Shown here: positions 36,501-48,715 of the stretch, piece by piece | How the letters are laid out: each line of letters opens with the position of its first letter | Position numbering within the stretch: the first letter of the stretch is position 1 | Source: Trichoplusia ni | Lineage: Eukaryota; Arthropoda; Insecta; Lepidoptera; Noctuidae | DNA: 64,000 nt | Direction of reading: 5' to 3' | Assembly (NCBI RefSeq): GCF_003590095.1 | Contig: NC_039483.1 | Coordinates: 12,896,001-12,960,000, forward strand | Notes under the pieces: model-generated | What the model was told of the DNA's origin: nothing | What the model saw: only the letters and a program-made list of their open reading frames with translations | The model's database searches: none | Translations under genes and position numbers: made by a program

Positions 36501-37671
36501 GTGTTGAAAACTTTGAAAACATTCTAAAATTATATAAAAGCGCAAAATCCAGTCTGGGTGAAATCCTATCAGCTTTTGAAATGGCTGATTTTGATTCGAT
36601 CAACTCTACTGTTCAAAATTTAAAGCTTCCGTAAGTATCTCGGCAGGTTACCGAACCTACCAATTAAATTGTAAATATATTTCTGAAGATTATGGATTTA
36701 GTTTAAACTGCCTAAATAACTTTCAACCTTTTCTCTAGGAACCCAATTGCTGACTATCCATTCTACGTGTTAGTGGAAACACATGGCAGTGACGATGTTC
36801 ATGATGGCGAGAAACTGTCGAGGTTTTTATCAAAAGAGATGGAATCCGGTCTAATTGTAGACGGCACTGTGACGTCAGAGCCATCAAAAATGCAGGTATA
36901 ACAGTAAAGTTCTGGATATGTGTGTCAGTGCCTTACCCAGTGCCTGTGACCTACTTTCTATAATACAAGCCCAGCTTTTACTCTTCCTTTGTTCTCGCTA
37001 CTGATATTTTTTTAGACAATCTGGAATCTTCGTGAAAGCATAGCTGGAGCTGGATTAGTAGTTGGTTATGTCTTCAAATACGACGTATCAATACCTCTGA
37101 AAAATTATTACGATTTAGTGCCGATATTGAGAAAGAAAGTTGGAGACAAAGCCCTTATAGTCTGCGGATACGGACACGTCGGTTAGTAACAACTTATCAT
37201 GAATTTAAATTGTGTGACGTCGGTGTGACCGGGAGCGGCGACGGAAGCACGTGTTGTCGCGTAACCAAGTTACAAACTCACGTGTTTGTTTCACCGATCT
37301 AAACAACAAGTTTGTGTTTATGAAATTTCTTAATTAAGATATCATTATCAACTGATTGCTCGTTAGTTGTATGGTTTAATGACTGTTATTAATTAAAATG
37401 TATTATTCTAGGAGACGGTAATATTCATATCAATGTCACGGTACCAAAATACAGTCAGGAGATAGCATCTGTTCTAGAACCGTACATTTTTGAGGAAGTA
37501 AGCAAACTAAACGGTTCGATCAGTGCTGAACACGGCATCGGTTTCAGGAAACCTAAGTATATTCATTACAGTAAGGATAAATCTGCGCTTCAATTAATGA
37601 AGGACCTAAAACAGTTAATGGATCCAAATGGTATACTCAACCCATACAAGGTTCTACCAGATACTGTATAG
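33514..37671 (+). CDS. D2HGDH: D-2-hydroxyglutarate dehydrogenase, mitochondrial
   Basis: This is an FAD enzyme of the mitochondrial matrix that oxidises D-2-hydroxyglutarate to 2-oxoglutarate. Nine coding exons join in frame: 33514-33612, 34458-34605, 34842-35039, 35579-35772, 36183-36351, 36501-36630, 36739-36895, 37016-37181 and 37412-37671. They give about 506 residues, against roughly 520 in human. The first ~33 residues are hydrophobic and basic without acidic clusters, like a mitochondrial presequence. FAD-binding (PCMH-type) motifs follow: CPQGGNTGLVGGSVP, then LGAKGSCHIGGNASTNAGG and HLFIGSEGTLGFVTKV. The C-terminal half has GYGHVGDGNIHINV with the metal and substrate His residues and SAEHGIGFRKPKY. 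The frame open at 34,598-34,841 is intron read-through and is not coding. Confidence 0.96.
33945..34060 (+). repeat. Possible tRNA-derived SINE fragment in D2HGDH intron 1
   Basis: AAGTTTGATTCCCGTTGAC resembles a Pol III B box (GGTTCGATTCC). A CATCGTACTCGTACCTACGC stretch precedes it, but no clear A box is seen. A weak call based on a single motif. Confidence 0.3.
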
Positions 37672-37829
37672 TCTTTTCTGTATGTAATTAAGGTACTTTT
37701 ATCTGAATATATTTGTAAACATAACAGTTAAAGTTCAAGAATTTATGATGTTTATTAGAGATAAAGTGATTGCGTCACATAACATAAGACAATGCAAACT
37801 GCAGAGATACTACCACTGGTGATAGTAAT

Positions 37830-37835
37830 AATAAA
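37830..37835 (+). terminator. D2HGDH poly(A) signal (candidate)
   Basis: AATAAA lies about 160 bp after the D2HGDH stop codon and 21 bp before the opposing PAIP1 signal. Confidence 0.6.
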
Positions 37836-37856
37836 ACACAACATATTTAAATGACT

Positions 37857-37862
37857 TTTATT
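37857..37862 (-). terminator. PAIP1 distal poly(A) signal (candidate)
   Basis: TTTATT on plus reads AATAAA on minus, 1.7 kb past the PAIP1 stop. Nearer minus-strand signals exist (for example near 38,940), so this may be the distal of several. Confidence 0.4.
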
Positions 37863-39593
37863 AAAATATCCATTTATTCTTATAACATTCATAATATCAC
37901 TGCAACAAAAATACAATGGAATATTATAAACATTTTCCTAATTGCTTCAAATAAATAAATGTTGTATTCCATAAATATATTCGAAAAAGGTTTTTTTTAT
38001 ATTTTATTTAATAAACAGCACAAACGGCTTTGTATAGCAGGTAGCTTTATTTATTGCTATGTGTATTGTTATTAGCGCTATTATAGAACACTTTAGTCTA
38101 TCGAACAGCAATTAGGTCATTGGCTAAAATCCATTTCATACAAGGCAACTGTCACGCCGTCTCACTCATTTGAAATAGGCAAATATATTCACAACACACG
38201 ACACAAGTGTAACGAATTTGGCAAAACATATTGTTCGAGTGAACATCGACAAACCGTTCGAGTCATGAGAAAATGCAACTGGAAGTATCGGTAGAACAAC
38301 TAAATGCTCTTCAAGATGTTCCTACTGTAACTTATGTACTATTAAAGAGTAATAACGACGCAAAGTTGAGTAAAACGCAAACAACTTCAAATGATTGCAC
38401 TTAAATTGTGAACATAATGGTATCTTAACCAGATTTGTGCCAAAGAAAGTTATAAAGAAATTAAATTTGTCATTTAATGGTACACCTCATCAATTAATTA
38501 TAACAATTATTACAATAATTAATTCATCAGTAAAATGGACATAATGTCATTTAAGTAAATAAAAAATTTTCAGCCTTCTAACTTATGCAATATTATTATG
38601 TAACATTTTTCTCCAGTGGGCATTGTTTTCAATGGAATGGAAGTATTTAGCCTTATTCTTTGCACACAGAAGGTTTATTTATTATACTTAGGTTTGTTTC
38701 GACATTTTCTGTATTTTGTAAGTAAATGTGAAGAAACCCCAAAATTAATGCAATGTTTTTTCCTATGTACTGAAATAGAAAAAAATAAATGGAGAAATCA
38801 TGAGATCACTAAACATTAGATGAGAGACGAAATGTAAACAAGAAAAATGACTAAAATATGGCCGTCAAATTTAGTGGTGGGAACTAGTATATATAAAATA
38901 TATCTGCAGCTTAACAATAAGAAAAACAACACTACTTTTTTTATTAATTAAAACACTTAGTTACCTACACTTGTTTACATTTAGCCTTCATGATGCAAGT
39001 CAATGAAATGTGTTTACGTATAATATTGAAAAGTTAACTGGGCAATTTAAGACGTAATACAATTAATTATAACAAAACTATTTTACTTATACGTAAACAC
39101 AATTAGACCCTCCGGAACAACAGACCAAAAGATAAAATATCACACTAAAAATATAAGATGTTGTTTATACTGAAAGTATCCTATTTTGGTCATACATAAA
39201 AGCATATGAAATCTAAAATTAAAAGCTTTAAGTCGGTACATATCCTGATACTTAAACCACTAAGATGGAGCACCTAAAAGTAAACTTGGTGTTGTCCTTT
39301 AAGTAGATAAGGTGGAAACTGTTAATTAAGATGCTAGTTAACAGTCGGCATATCATCTCGTCAAGCGGACACCTAACACGCGACACGCCGCTGTCGGCGA
39401 CTCGATGCTGTGATATGCGCTAAGGTCTTAAGATCAAACTCATATTTAAATCGTCGGTTGATCGCTCCCATTAAATCTTTTTTATAGTTTTATATATTTT
39501 ATATTTTTTTTATAGTTTTTCACCATTGTCCTAGCATAGTAGACGCAGTTTGGTCTGTGCCCCGCGAGGGAAGGGGCGCGTCGCAACGTGCGG
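37863..39593 (-). other. Probable 3' UTR of PAIP1
   Basis: This 1.7-kb AT-rich stretch has no coding exon on either strand. It lies between the PAIP1 stop (39594-39596) and minus-strand poly(A) signals near 37.86 and 38.94 kb. Confidence 0.45.
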
Positions 39594-42500
39594 TTATCGT
39601 TTGATTTGATTGGACATCTTGAGGAACTCAAGGAAGCCGGCCTGCATCTCCGCGTCCATGCCGGTGTCCCACGCGTCGTTCTCTAGCTCCTCACTAAAAT
39701 ACATACATACTATATATATCACAATCATATTCCTACACACTAATTGCTCAGTAGCTTTGTAGTTTTCGTAAACATATGCAATTGACCTCTATGATAAACT
39801 TATATAGTAAAATAAATCAATCTGAAACTTTGAAAATTAATATGCGCCTCATTTTGAAAATACAACTCCTTAGTATTATTGATTGAAATGTTTATTAATA
39901 TCACTTACAGTATGTCTTCGTCGAGGGCGACGTTCTTGCCAGGCGGCAGGTTGCTCTGGAGGAAGGCGCGCTCCTCTGCCGTCAACGTATGTCCGTCGGC
40001 CAGGTAGCCGCCATCGCTCGGACCGCTTTCCATTTCACCGTTCATTGCTATTACATACACACTGTTTATTACTTACTAGTAAAAGTATGATTTTAGTGCA
40101 GTACTTGTGGGAGAAGAAGCGAAAGCAATCTTGATGATGGTATGAAAATAGTCTGTATATTCCAGAGTGTGGTGAGCAAGAATAAGTAGTTAGTGAGCAC
40201 AACAATTCGAGGAGGACGTAGATCGCAGTACAGTTGAGTGTGTCGAATGCTGTTTAGGCAGATGTATGATGTGCTTAGATCTAGATTCTATAGTTACATG
40301 CGACTGACCGGCGTAGTTGTGTCGGCGGCGCGGGTCCTGCGGCGGCGGCGGCTGCGGCGCGGGCTCGGGCTCGGCGGTGCCCCAGCGCGCGGCCCGCAGC
40401 GCCACCACGCCGCGCACGCACGCCAGCTGCGAGCGCCGCTTCAGCCGCTCGAAGGCCGCGTGCATGCCCGCCGGGCAGTCTGCGTCCAACGCTATGCCCG
40501 ACAACTAAACACACATACATTAATATCTACGTACTATGCACTCACCCTGCTTCATATACCTTTTTACACAATAACTGAATCATTTAGTATGAATACCTAG
40601 AAGTTAAAAGAAAGCAGGCAATGTTAAGATACGTGAAATAAATCTCTTGTGATTCTAAGAATATTGTGTCATCCCAGTCAAACAATTGATAGAGAAAGAT
40701 TTAATTAATGATTATTTATTAAAAGATCCTACAAATTATTACATGTTTTGTGAAACTTTTGTGCTGACGACTTACTTAGGTATTCATAATATTTTGTATA
40801 TTTGAAAATGTTGACTACCAGACATTAAAAAAAGCAAACAAATTATAATAGAATATACAGCGAAAGAAGAGTAATGGATAAGCTCATTATCTTATAAAAC
40901 CATATAAATACTATAAACCTAGTGAGATAGCGCAAATTTTGAGAAAAATACTTAGTGGTCTATGACTGTTAGAGATGTTGTGCAGTTAGTAACTATTAGT
41001 TTTTTAGAAATAACGTTATAGTAAAATTCTTAATTAAATATTAGTCACAAACTAAACATTAGTCAAGGCTGTGGCAGCTTATTTAAAAATTTGGTTATTC
41101 GAAAGCACATTCAGTAGCTGTACTTGAAAAATATTTACTCCTTCAAACAAATAAATACAAAGGCATTTAGGCATATGATAGGAATGAGTTCACCATAACG
41201 CAGTACGTGGGGTTCGAACTCACGACCACTCGGTCGCCTGTCCGACGCGTGAGCTGTAGGGCTATTGATGCTTCAACAGAGACATTAATTAGCGGGGGCA
41301 CCAATTGTTGGTGCAAATATTGGATCGAGGGATGATTAAACTTCACTTAACTCCAGTTTGCCGCGACAATAATCAAGTGTATACGATGAACGTTAAACAG
41401 TGTCGACGCATAATAACAAGTTTTACTTGTTTCGCTATTTAGTAGGTATTATATTCAAATGAATACTGTCTGACAGAAAACAAGACATCAACATTGATGA
41501 TTCGCATTTTTTTGCACTTTTTATTGTTATATTTTTAACCTAGTTCTAGAAAAAAAAGTAATTAAGTTGGCAGAGTAAGTGGTAAGTATTAATGTTAACA
41601 CGTTTTTTTACTGCAGTAAGCTACTGTTGTACTAACTGTTGCATAAGCAATTATCACTGCTCATAGCATTGTTTATAAGTTATTCGCCTATCGTTAATTA
41701 CTCAGCTTGACTTATTATTCCGATTTTGAAATTATGCTTCTGCTTTCGTTTTACGAGTAATTTTGTAATGCTTTGATGGTTGACTATAAGTACCGAAGAA
41801 TTTATTTACAAGACTTTTGAATGAAATCACGTCGTCACCGGAAATTAATTCGTTTCGTAAAAACATAATTTGACAAAGTATGATGTATGCTATTATGTCT
41901 GAGTAGTCTAAAAAAATACGTAAATATATGGTAATCGTCAATTACCGGATTAACATAATATATTGTCTGATATGAATATTTTAAAGCTAATAATCAAATA
42001 CTTTTATTTCAAAATCAACATAGACAATAAAGAAGCTAAATCAAAACCTAAAAAAAAAATATGAAATTGGTATACATAACATAACAGTCTTACTTTCAAT
42101 AGTTGACAAACAGCTTTGATGTTGACTTCCTTGTCGGTGTCCAGTAAATGGAGCAGCACTTTGCACAGACTTTCACCTAGAGTTTTGATTCTTCCTCCCT
42201 AAAAATATTGCTAAAATTAATCAATAATACTACACACTACAATTGTTTGTAATTGATTTGAAAACAAAATTATAGACTTAAAGATAATTATTGATAAATA
42301 AAGGTTATTGACAGGAAAACGTGATGTGTTTGTTCCTATCATTTAAGTCTTTTATCATTACATACATTTATAACACATTTCAATATTTTGTTTGTAGCAA
42401 AAGTGAGTACTACCAAAAAGTTTGAGTTGTCTTATAATTTTTCAAACACAAAAGTTAATTGACTGGTTTGTATGTTTTGTAGGTTATGTTTTACCTGGCT

Positions 42501-44268
42501 ATCTTCCAGTTGGGTATAAATCTCGGCTAGGAACATGGCGAAGCCACGCATGTTCTCCTCCGAAGTCTCCAGACCGCTGATGATCTTGTTCTCTTCAGTT
42601 GAGCACCGCTCCAACAAACACGCACGGAAAGTGGATTCCTCAGGTGGCGATACGGAATCGTACATCGAGCAGAGACGCGCACCATTGTAACGGAAGTTCG
42701 GCTCAGCTATCGACTAGTTTCGGGAATATAACAATATATTTACTTTCAAAAATATATCAAAACACCTGTAGAATGTTCAGCTGTGAACATTTTTAGAATA
42801 TTTGTATGATATTCTATACTACACATACTAATTAATTCTGTATTTTTATTTATCTTTTAATGAAGTAAACACATACAAAAAGTGATTACACTATTTTACA
42901 AAAAATAACACTAATAATATAAGCCTGTCTTTGATTATAAACAGTGTCAGTTACATGACATTTTACACATTGTGTGGGTGATTTCAGTCTGTGGGCAACC
43001 TGACACTAACAGTGCTTTATTGAAATACTCCTACAGGTAGAAGGACATTATGTAATGTCAACAAATCTCACAGCAAGGTAAACTGAATCAAAGTAACAAA
43101 AAAAACCACAGAGTGTCACAAAAAAAGGCCAACTGGCACATTTGGGGCACAGAAGAAAAGTTTTTGCAAAACTGCCCAAATATCATAAAGGAATTACAAG
43201 CTTAGACATAAAAATGGAGAAGTTTTTCTATAAATTATTGTTAGATATCTAATCTATAGTTAGTACAAAGTTTATTGGCTCTAACCAAATCAATAACATG
43301 TGATTATCACATGTTATACTTTTTACTCTATACATACAAAATTATTAAAAAATAGTTGGTACAACAAATGATGTAAAATTTTTACCTGATTCACTATAGC
43401 TTCAACTAGAGGCCTAGTATAGCTGACATCATGTAGCGTGGTGGCAAACGCATCAACCAATGGGCCGCACAAGGTATCAAACTTGCCAGGATCAAATGTT
43501 ATCTCACACATCACTGTTATCAAGTTTGCTATGTTCTCCTGTGGAACGGCAGACTGATCAATAAAATCAAATTAATAACTTTGTACAATGTTGTAAAAAG
43601 AATTTATTTATACATAAATTTTTGATAGGTACCCTTAATTCCATGTTTTCGGCTTCCTCAAGAGAGTATGACATTTCCTCTAATCTGTAGGGGTCTTGGT
43701 CTTGAGCTTGACGAAGACGGTCCTGCACCGAAAACCGGTGTAGCCTGTACGGCGCCGGATCTGGGGTATATGTGGGTACTGCATGCGCAGTGTAGTTGGG
43801 TGGATACCATTCCTTAGCATCAGCCGAGAGGTTTGATTTAGGAGGATTTTCAACTGTAACAAAATGTTTATGAGTTTGACTATTCTCCATTACAAGAATA
43901 ATTTAATGACATACCACAAGCACAGCTAGTTGACCCAAAAAGAATTTATTGAATCGTAATCGATTTACAGCACGGCCGGCTGAGTTTGTCAAACTATAGC
44001 AACGTCATTAGAAATGAAAATCCTAACTTTCACCTGAAGTATTATAATTACGAAGAACGCAGTTAAAAACTGGCCAAGTATGACGACGTCACACCGCATA
44101 AGTTCGGTTCGTGAAAGTGTGGAATAAATCAAGCTAAACAATATACTCGCTACCTTTAGATTCCTCAGCAACAATCCTTGGCCTACGAAGCTCCCGTGGT
44201 TGATTATCGGATTGCTGCCATCCGCGGCCTCTGCCTCTGGGCCCACCACCTATCTCACCGTTATTCAT
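39594..44268 (-). CDS. PAIP1: Polyadenylate-binding protein-interacting protein 1 (PAIP1)
   Basis: This is a translation activator that bridges poly(A)-binding protein and the eIF4A/eIF3 machinery. Eight minus-strand exons join in frame: 44154-44268, 43633-43853, 43386-43553, 42495-42713, 42094-42198, 40309-40504, 39909-40047 and 39594-39693, for about 420 residues. The N-terminus MNNGEIGGGPRGRGRGW is RGG-like. A PAM2 motif follows in exon 2 (NLSADAKEWYPP), which would bind the PABP MLLE domain. Exons 3-6 form the MIF4G HEAT-repeat domain (NLITVMCEITFDPGKFDTLC, AEPNFRYNGARLCSMYD). The C-terminal acidic PAM1-like tail is ELENDAWDTGMDAEMQAGFL. Exon 6 is very GC-rich and encodes PEPAPQPPPPQDPRRR, in contrast to its neighbours. 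Intron 5 (1.6 kb) contains a tRNA-like repeat. Confidence 0.95.
41205..41290 (-). repeat. tRNA-derived SINE-like fragment in PAIP1 intron 5
   Basis: On the minus strand this reads CTCACGCGTCGGACAGGCGA, then GGTCGTGAGTTCGAACCCC. It resembles the anticodon arm and T arm of a tRNA with a good B box (GAGTTCGAACC). The D arm and acceptor stem do not fold as a complete tRNA, so a SINE remnant is preferred over a functional tRNA gene. Confidence 0.5.
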
Positions 44269-46519
44269 TTTAACGCTTACTAGACAACAATGACTCTATA
44301 TATAGTTTTCTCTGACTTAAATCCATAAATCGCCAAAAATATATCTCTATATTCCGTACGCTTTTTATAGTTCGACAGATTCGACACGTAAACAAAGAAA
44401 AATATACTTCGCTACTAATTTCACAGCACAACCTCCATGTTACTTTGAACGAAGGAGATGGAAAGTTTTTTTTTCTGTTTCCGTGTTTCGGTCAAGCAAC
44501 AGTTTGCTTCATTCAGCCAGAATAAAATATTAAAAATAAAACATATTTTTGGAGCCGTTAATGTTATTAAATAGACCTATACATTATTAATGCAGAAATT
44601 ACTATTTAATAGTTAGTTTTAAGTAACACTCATGGATGAAATAAGCTCTATCAGTATTTTCACAAATGAATGAATGATTGAAAATAATGATAATTTAAAC
44701 GTGGTTTTACGGTCTTTTACGATCCAAAATTATTTATGTCGGTTGTTAATATAAGATAAAATGTAGTATTTTTTTATTAATTAACTTCAATTAAATTTCT
44801 TTTTTCTGCTTTTGGCCAAAAAGTACATTATTCGAATTTGGAACGGTATAACTGTTTATATGTCCATTCATCAACCGGTTTGCACTTTTGAATCCTTATT
44901 CCAGCGAATGGGTACTAAACTACTAACCGGTTTGGGACACTAAGCTGGGCAAAACTTTGCCGGTTTGCCTTAGTACAGCTCTATGAATTTGTAACGAATG
45001 CAAAATTTCAATTATAATTGATTTATAATTAGGTTTAAAGAAATACCTTTTAAATTTTCTGGTTGGTTTACCTGTAGAATTATGAGTTATATATTTTACC
45101 CGGAAGTCTTAGTCCTCGGGTTTCTGTAATTTTGGGATTCGAATAATACATATCTACAACTCCCACTAGGAATCCGCACCTTTGTATAAGGACTGTTCGT
45201 TGCCACTTGGAGTGCACACAGTTAAGCTGTTGGTGCCGATGGTCTACGGGATAGGAAAAATAACATTAGCAAAGGTCCAAGCCAATGTTGCAGCATTCCT
45301 GTTTATAGTTCTGCATCTCCATACGGAAACGTTGATAGGCGCCTGGGTAAAATATTATTTTGCCCAATGCCCAGGCTTTCGTAATCGTAATCGTCGTTTT
45401 TGCAAAGACTAGGAATACAAACATGATAACGAAGTACTTATATGCTTATTTAATAATGTCAGGTCCGACATGCAAAAAAAATATAAATTTCTGTTGTTAG
45501 ACTTATTACTTAAATACCATTAGATTTCTATTGTTATGTTGTACAGTAACAAGTAATAGTATCCTACTATTAAAGTATTAATCCTACCAATATTGTAAAT
45601 GGGAAAGTTCGTGTAAATGGATGTTTGCTCTTCTTTTACTCAGGAACCGCTTCACGGAGTTGATTGAGATGAACACGAAACTTGATTTCACAGATCTCAG
45701 AATAGAGTTTATTACCAGGATTGTCACAGGACAGTTTTTATCACGATTTTATATCCCTGTGGAATAATTTCGCTTTGTAGAGAGCACACTCACGGGTTGC
45801 AGATTTATAAAAAGCCATAGTACTCATAAGTTATTTTTAAAAGAAATTAAATGGGTATTTGTCTTTGTCTCTACCAGTCAATGTGACTGTACATGACAGA
45901 GACGTAAATTCTAAGCCAGTTGTTTCTATGCCACCAACAGTAGCAACATAGGATTTGTCCCACTTCTCATTCCCTATAAGACATAAAACCAGATTTCAAT
46001 TATTTATTAGAGGAAAAATAGCATTTTTATTCATGAAAACAGCAGATCACAGATAAATCTTCTATAATATAATTGCTTAAGAGTAGTAAAAAAATAGCTT
46101 AAGCATTTTGCTCACTACATCAGACCACAAACATAATTTTTATTATGTAAACTATACACACTATTCTCTATTTTATGTTTTACAATTTTGACAACACAAT
46201 ATATCTAAATGAAAATATACAGTCAACTAATCTTCAAGTTATATATACACTATGGTAAATATGTTCAAATTAGGGTTGCTGCCATAACTATAAAACATAA
46301 CTATTCTATCACAACATGTTTTTACTAGTATAAGTTCAAAACTTTTGGTGCTATATTAATTAATATTCATTTTGTAAGCAATTTATAAGAAGTATGTTTG
46401 AACAGGTGCATAGGTATTTATTGTAAGTGCCAAGATGTGAATAAAAATATCTATATTGGTAGCAACCTCATCAATGATCTAATTAATTTAAAATATAGAC
46501 TAGTCAACAACTAAGAATT
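44269..46519. other. Intergenic region between PAIP1 and ISCA1
   Basis: The left part should hold the PAIP1 promoter and the right part the ISCA1 3' UTR, with a minus-strand AATAAA near 46,420. In between, 44.8-45.4 kb is less AT-rich. It contains repeated AACCGG pairs and an imperfect palindrome at 45,341-45,376. I do not recognise it as a gene on either strand. Confidence 0.35.
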
Positions 46520-47258
46520 TTATATACTAAAAGATTCTCCACAGCCGCATGTGCCTTTAATGTTAGGATTGTTAAAAACAAATTCAGCTGACAGTTTATT
46601 TTCTACAAAGTCCATTTCCGTTCCTGAAATGCAAATAAAAATCATTAACAATCATTGATTGAAGTTATCAAATAACCTTATAGGTAAAATGTAAAGAAAA
46701 TGCAAGTCATGACTAGTTTTATTGTTGCCATTTCCATACCATATGATACACTTTTTGAAAGAACTATGATTTCCTACATAATATTCTAAAGAATGTATTT
46801 TTTTAATATCTTTGAAACATTGCAATGTGAAACAATTAAATTTCATCATGTTTTTAAAAACCATATAATGCATATTTTTAGATCTGGCTTGATGATGGTA
46901 TTGACATTACAAATATTACAATAATGATAGTGTTTGATTAAATATATCACACCTCACAAAACTTACCGAGTAATGTTAGCTGTGCTTTCTTGTCAATTAT
47001 TATGGTGACCCCATCCTGTTTTACTTCTTCATCTAATTTTCCTTTTTCTTTTGCATAATCTAATGTGTATGATAAACCATTACAGCCTCTTTGGCGGACT
47101 CCGACCTTCAAGCCCACAAATCCCTTTGCTGCTTCTTTCGACATTATTTCTTTAATTTTTTGCACTGCGGAAGGAGTTAAGACTAAAGCTGCCCGAGAAG
47201 GCAATAATCTTTTCTTAACTGCCCTCACGGTCGCACTTGCGATAGTTTTAGTGGCCAT
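46520..47258 (-). CDS. ISCA1: Iron-sulfur cluster assembly 1 homolog, mitochondrial (ISCA1)
   Basis: This A-type carrier acts in late [4Fe-4S] cluster assembly in mitochondria. Two minus-strand exons, 46967-47258 and 46520-46623, join in phase 1 for 131 residues, the usual length. The N-terminal ~25 residues are basic (TKTIASATVRAVKKRLLPSR), consistent with a presequence. The HesB/IscA core follows: ALVLTPSAVQKIKEIMSKE, then VRQRGCNGLSYTLDYAKE with the first cluster Cys and GTCGCGESF with the other two. All three ligand cysteines are present. The open antiparallel frame across exon 1 is a shadow. It is in the same direction as PAIP1, more than 2 kb upstream. Confidence 0.97.
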
Positions 47259-47779
47259 CTGAAAATTAAGAAAACATTTATTTAGCACTTACTTACACTA
47301 TATACATTTTTAGCTGAAATCACGTATCCCAAGAACAGAAAATGGGCAAATAATTCAAGAAAAACATTCGGTTTGATCATAATACAAATTTCGAGTACGC
47401 ACCGTAATTATTTTTACGCGCAGTTATTATTTTTCAGTTCCATTAATATAAAAATACTAGGTATTTCATAACTACGATTTTGGCTGCCAATTATCTTGTC
47501 ATAATTGTCAATGTCAATGTCATAGTTACGTCAAATACGATAAAATGATGTCCATGCAAAAAGGTATGATAGACCAAGCTTGAATCAAAGATATAGAAAA
47601 GTAGTTTTAGCATTTTGAACAATTCTGAAAATATATAATTCAGTTCAGTTCAAAAGTCTTTATTCCTCTCATAAATTATTAAATTACTAAATTTTAATAT
47701 AGTAATTTACTGTTATCACAATTACTCACATTAAGTGTAATATAGAAGAAAATATTGTTAATTTTATGGAAATTATAAA

Positions 47780-48078
47780 TAACTAGCTGTTGCTCGCGAC
47801 TCCGTCTGCGTGGACTTCAGTTTACAGCATTCGGTGGTCCCCGTTTCCAAGGAAGAACATCCCCAAAGTGATCTTGTAGCTCTTAAACACCTTTTCAATT
47901 TTCCCTAGGGAACTTTTTCAAAAAATCAGGATAAAAGGTAGCCTATGTTTTTTTTCCATGTTAATGGCTATAAGCATGCCAAATTTCATCCAAATCCGTT
48001 GAGACGTTTTTGCGTGATTGAGTAACAAACATCCAAACATACACACTTTCACATTTATAATATTATAGTAAGGATAAT
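47780..48078 (+). repeat. Truncated lepidopteran retroposon (RTE-like tail)
   Basis: It begins TAACTAGCTGTTGCTCGCGA followed by CTCCGTCTGCGTGGACTTCA. It continues through AAATCCGTTGAGACGTTTTT and ends in TTATAATATTATAGTAAGGA. Both the Cys/Arg-like CGCGACTCCGTCTGCGTGGA opening and the TTATAATATTA-type terminus look like a very common family of lepidopteran retroposon tails as I recall it. No coding sequence remains. Confidence 0.65.
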
Positions 48079-48508
48079 TCACATTTGTAAAAGTAAAACG
48101 GATTGTTAAAATTAAATTAGTTTTTTTTTTTTAATTTGAATGCTTTGACCCACCAAGTACATTTTACTATAATAATAATACAAACTATTTAATAAGTAAG
48201 CAATGAAATTATTTGCATTCGGGTGTGGTGGGCAGCAGGCAAAGCTAAATGAATGAACAAGCTTGTAGGTAACATAATTATTATGATGTGATCTAAGCAT
48301 ATCTGTCGAAAAAAACTTTAAGTCGATAAAACAGGTTACTTGTTAGTTTGACAAACTCCTACAAACTTTTAAATTATACAAGTCTATTACTATTATAAAT
48401 GCACAAATAGGTAAATAAAGATATAATGTTCTTTGTTTGACACTTCTTTTATTGAAAAAAAAAGCTCATTTCGAAATAAATTTATGACAAATGATTAACT
48501 CCACTATA

Positions 48509-48519
48509 ACAATTGATTT
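48509..48519. repeat. Left copy of an 11-bp target-site duplication
   Basis: ACAATTGATTT here is identical to 53999-54009, which directly follows the A-tail of the retrotransposon. The two copies bracket the element. Confidence 0.85.
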
Positions 48520-48715
48520 TGAAAAAGCGCGGGAAACTTTCAAACTTGGCGGACGCGGTTTTTTTGGTTTCTTGGGAAAAAAACAATTTTTTAGTATTTT
48601 AATCATTTTAATCATCAATAGTAGTAAGCTTATGTACATATTCTTTTCTTCTTAGTGTAAATATACTTTTCCCTTCCATTGGTAAGTCATTTTTAACTAA
48701 TTACTTAAGATTACA

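Larger units (their letters stand above)
47259..48519. other. Intergenic region upstream of ISCA1, up to the left edge of the LINE insertion
   Basis: The ISCA1 promoter should lie at the left end. A retroposon tail occupies 47.78-48.08 kb. At 48448-48453 a minus-strand AATAAA would suit the end of the Myb/SANT-like gene before the LINE inserted. No coding exon is seen. Confidence 0.45.

Noticed and set aside
40281..40520. Arg/Ala-rich open frames on both strands over PAIP1 exon 6
   Set aside because: GC-rich exons create long open frames in all frames. Only the frame that joins exons 5 and 7 in phase continues the MIF4G protein.
41205..41290. A functional tRNA gene
   Set aside because: No acceptor stem or D arm pairs around the T-arm-like segment.
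45182..45412. 76-codon plus-strand open frame between PAIP1 and ISCA1
   Set aside because: It has no recognisable domain, no splice partners and begins within a block that looks like a decayed repeat.
46967..47258. ISCA1 as a 'magnetoreceptor' (MagR) gene
   Set aside because: The same protein has been given that name, but nothing in the sequence supports a sensory role. Fe-S cluster assembly is the well-supported function.
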